From: Methanobacteriota archaeon
GTDB lineage: Archaea; Thermoplasmatota; Poseidoniia; Poseidoniales; Thalassarchaeaceae
Reading direction: 5' to 3'
Length of the DNA stretch: 33,399 bases
Assembly (NCBI GenBank): GCA_002713585.1
Contig: PATD01000017.1
Span: 2,170 to 35,568, forward strand
Both the position numbers and the translations under genes were made by a program. Each line of letters begins with the position of its first letter. Position 1 is the stretch's first letter. This document shows positions 30,944 to 33,399 of this stretch, one piece after another. The notes beneath the pieces were generated by a model. The model was not told the origin of the DNA. It made no database searches and worked only from the letters and a program-made list of their open reading frames with translations.

Positions 30944-33399
30944 CTAACCATCGGAGTTTCGCCGCTGGCGGGCAAGCAATGCAGTAGCAATCACAATCAC
31001 AAGAAGAGGTAGAACCACTCCAGGAGATAGTAAAGTCACAATTAGAGAATCTTCTGATGTGCTTTCAGATACTGTCAACGGAACTTTGGGGTCAGAATCG
31101 TCTCGATCTAAAAGTCCGTCATTGTCATCGTCATCATCCTCGATAAGAACGGTGGCACAAGAAGCAACAATATCATCGGGTTTTCCATCCTCATCGGTGT
31201 CTTGCCAAGCACAGGGATCCTTCGGGAAGACATCAATTGTGTCGCGCATCCCGTCGTTGTCGTCGTCCTCATCATACTCATCAGGTCCACAGCGGACCTC
31301 TTCCACTGGATCATACCAAGCATAATCCCCAGTCGTCTGACAAGTATCGATGAAATCGTTGTCATTATCCTGTGGCCAAACTTGGAAAATGACTGAATCA
31401 GTAGCTACACCGCCAGCGGGATCCCTAACCGAAACGGTAAGTGTATACGTGCCCAACTCAGTCGGATTAACCGTGTTAGAAAGAACGGCATATGGATTAG
31501 GGAATCCTGTTTCGCTTCCAATTTGCTGAGAATCTGAACTCCCTTCCTCAGATATCTCATATGTGACCATCAATGCACCTGCTTGAACCATGTCAGGATC
31601 TGTTACCTGTACTTCAATGAGAAATTCATCTCCAAGATATGTGACTTGGTCATTAGCTGGTTGAGTAATCGTAATTGTCGGGATGGTGTTTGTATCCATC
31701 TGTATCACAATGTCCGATGACATACCATCCCCTACCTCCACTGAATTAATTTCAGAAAGATAGCCCCCTGCAGTGGAATCAAGTTGAACCTGTGGATAAG
31801 TAAGATCGAAATCTTGAGTCACGACTCGATGATAGAGGATGACTGAATTACCATTCTCAACAATAGCGGATTGTTCTTCCAATGAACTATGGAACTCTGG
31901 AAGATAATACTCGATAAGGCCTGAATCAAGAGCATTACCTGATTGATCTTGAAGCAGAATTCGACGTTCTTCAGCAATACGCACTGTCGCAGGTTCAATT
32001 ACTTCAATTCCACCTGCAGGCATAGAAGAAATCAAAGCCGCTTCGAAAGAAAATGCAGTCGTGGATACATTCACAGAACCAGTTAGGGTTGTCGATATCA
32101 CAAGGAACGGCAAGCTAACACTACTGATTGATTCGATAGTATCGATATCACATTCCTCGATTCTAACGGCTGGATTCTCGAGGTCGTCCTTGTCACCGAT
32201 TAATTCGATTCCATGTGCCCATCCGTTGAAAGAGAGGTTTCGTAGAGTCAACTGACGTGAAGTTGAGCCATCAACACGGAGGCCCACGGCACCTGTACCG
32301 CCTCCATCGAAAATCATCGCTTCCATAATGCCTGAAGATTCCTCTAACATCACACCTGTACTCGCGATTATATGGCCCCCAACAATATCGAGAGATTCAG
32401 TATACTGTGACATCAATGCTGGTTCAAGACTGGCATTGAATGTACCCCCTCGAACCCGTAAATCACCGGTATCTTCGAGCAAAAGCGCAGCCTTACCCGT
32501 ATGTTCGCTTGATTCAAGATTGGTCACGTTCCCATTTGCAGATTGTAACCAGATACCTCGACCATTACCCGATTCCAAAGTAATATCAGTAAATTCGACG
32601 ATGGATCCGAAAGCAAGAATCCCCTGCTGATAACACGATTCAAAAGTGGTATCCTGAACATTAAGCACACTCTGATCCATACCTGAAAGACAGGTTGAGG
32701 ACCCGAGCAAGCGAGATGACTGAACTGTTACTTGAGAGGAACCTGTCGAATCAATTGGAGCTCCGTTCAGTACCGAATCGATGACAGTTAACTCACCATC
32801 TGAAGCGACATCGATTGGTCCACCGGTAATCTGGGTTCCACGAATCATACCATCGCCAGAGATACGTAGGGATAACCAGTCATATCCTGTGATTGTAGCA
32901 TCTTCTGCATCCAGATTACCTTGAATATCCACAGTCATGGAAGAGCCGATTCGGAGAGATGCTTGAGGTAAGATCTGCAACGTAACACCTACAGGAACAA
33001 CAAGATCTCCGAGTAGATGAACTGGGGAGAATTGAGGTTCAATACGAGTCCATCCAGTAAGGGTCCCCGAATCAAGAGTTGAAACGCTAATATCTTCATC
33101 GAATGGGCCTGATGTATCCCATGAACGAAGGGATTCGATACCTTGTTGTCGGACTACGATTGTCACAGTCCCTGTAATTATATTCTCAATTTCTTCATAC
33201 CTCGCAGATATTACGCTGCCCTCAGCTGTTCCATCGCTGGCAGTATTCATCTGAAGGGCGCCAACAATCACCGTCGCCCCTTCGACAGGAAAACCTCGGT
33301 CGAGAATTCTTACACGAATTGGTGATTCCACAAGGACACTTGCACCTGTGGACAAAATCACATCTCCGTTAACTGAACCATGAACTGTAAGAGTGCAAC
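30944..33399 (-). CDS. Large surface protein with beta-helix-like repeats (5' end cut by window edge)
   Basis: The frame is open to the right edge, so the start is missing and about 817 residues are visible; a GTG at 33361 is not the true start. The visible part has a region of right-handed beta-helix-like repeats (ASLRIGSSMTVDIQGNL, then SGDGMIRGTQITGGPIDV and similar turns over about 300 residues). An Ig-like domain follows (PTITITQPANDQVTYLGDEF) and then three thrombospondin type 3-like calcium loops (EDDDNDGMRDTIDVFPKDP, DTDEDGKPDD, DDDDDNDGLLDRDDSDP). The C-terminus is a membrane helix (VVLPLLVIVIATALLA) with a short basic anchor RQRRNSDG. It is probably a cell-surface protein. It leads an apparent operon with the PH-like gene and pruA. 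Confidence 0.88.
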   Translation of the reverse strand, partial: CTLTVHGSVNGDVILSTGASVLVESPIRVRILDRGFPVEGATVIVGALQMNTASDGTAEGSVISARYEEIENIITGTVTIVVRQQGIESLRSWDTSGPFDEDISVSTLDSGTLTGWTRIEPQFSPVHLLGDLVVPVGVTLQILPQASLRIGSSMTVDIQGNLDAEDATITGYDWLSLRISGDGMIRGTQITGGPIDVASDGELTVIDSVLNGAPIDSTGSSQVTVQSSRLLGSSTCLSGMDQSVLNVQDTTFESCYQQGILAFGSIVEFTDITLESGNGRGIWLQSANGNVTNLESSEHTGKAALLLEDTGDLRVRGGTFNASLEPALMSQYTESLDIVGGHIIASTGVMLEESSGIMEAMIFDGGGTGAVGLRVDGSTSRQLTLRNLSFNGWAHGIELIGDKDDLENPAVRIEECDIDTIESISSVSLPFLVISTTLTGSVNVSTTAFSFEAALISSMPAGGIEVIEPATVRIAEERRILLQDQSGNALDSGLIEYYLPEFHSSLEEQSAIVENGNSVILYHRVVTQDFDLTYPQVQLDSTAGGYLSEINSVEVGDGMSSDIVIQMDTNTIPTITITQPANDQVTYLGDEFLIEVQVTDPDMVQAGALMVTYEISEEGSSDSQQIGSETGFPNPYAVLSNTVNPTELGTYTLTVSVRDPAGGVATDSVIFQVWPQDNDNDFIDTCQTTGDYAWYDPVEEVRCGPDEYDEDDDNDGMRDTIDVFPKDPCAWQDTDEDGKPDDIVASCATVLIEDDDDDNDGLLDRDDSDPKVPLTVSESTSEDSLIVTLLSPGVVLPLLVIVIATALLARQRRNSDG

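Overview
The window reads as a chromosomal piece of a mesophilic euryarchaeon, most likely a marine planktonic relative of the Thermoplasmata (Marine Group II/III, 'Ca. Poseidoniia'). That placement is an inference. Archaeal markers are the replicative helicase MCM, the archaea-only amidotransferase subunit GatE, Trm1, two PAC2-family proteasome-chaperone-like proteins and TATA-like boxes about 28-34 nt before several starts. They sit beside genes of bacterial or eukaryote-like character: NAD-dependent DNA ligase LigA, a two-domain NfuA, and a pyrroline-5-carboxylate dehydrogenase that resembles the mitochondrial enzyme. Large secreted or membrane-anchored proteins, rich in Asn-X-Ser/Thr sites and acidic calcium-binding repeats, also fit that group. 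No insertion sequence, CRISPR array, phage gene or rRNA was seen.

Layout. 1-680 (minus): a secreted DUF4430-plus-cupredoxin protein cut by the left edge. 749-5026 (minus): mcm then gatE. 5247-10439 (plus): a PPC/DUF296 protein, a Nif3/DUF34 protein, purM, an unrecognised protein with a zinc-ribbon-like N-terminus, and trm1. 10441-11463 (minus): moaA. 11563-13042 (plus): an AT-rich two-helix membrane protein with a repeat tail, and nfuA. 13045-18197 (minus): a PAC2 protein and a giant surface protein with an FG-GAP propeller. 18319-19261 (plus): a possible winged-helix protein and a pentapeptide-repeat protein. 19263-23196 (minus): a four-helix membrane protein, a hotdog thioesterase, an AT-rich lipoprotein, two tandem tRNA-Arg genes (anticodons CCG and GCG), a small winged-helix protein, a hypothetical protein and a PKD lipoprotein. 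23316-24125 (plus): a DEDDh exonuclease with an ExoX-like C-terminus. 24131-25312 (minus): a Cas4/RecB-like nuclease with an iron-sulfur cysteine set. 25378-26187 (plus): a second PAC2 protein ending in a proteasome-docking-like HbYX tripeptide. 26188-30938 (minus): ligA, a 384-nt gap, a P5C dehydrogenase and a PH-like membrane protein. 30944-33399 (minus): a surface protein with beta-helix-like repeats, cut by the right edge.

How the parts relate. Replication and repair are represented by MCM, LigA and the two nucleases; translation by GatE, Trm1 and the two tRNA-Arg genes; cofactors and metabolism by MoaA, NfuA, PurM and P5C dehydrogenase; the cell surface by five secreted or lipid-anchored proteins. 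Genes are very tightly packed, and convergent neighbours often lie 0-5 nt apart. No single coherent new system is evident. The most promising signals are a PCNA-binding-like (PIP) tail on the bacterial-type ligase, the paired PAC2 proteins of which only one has HbYX, the Cas4-like nuclease with an unassigned C-terminal domain, and a recurring TTGAAA-type promoter element.
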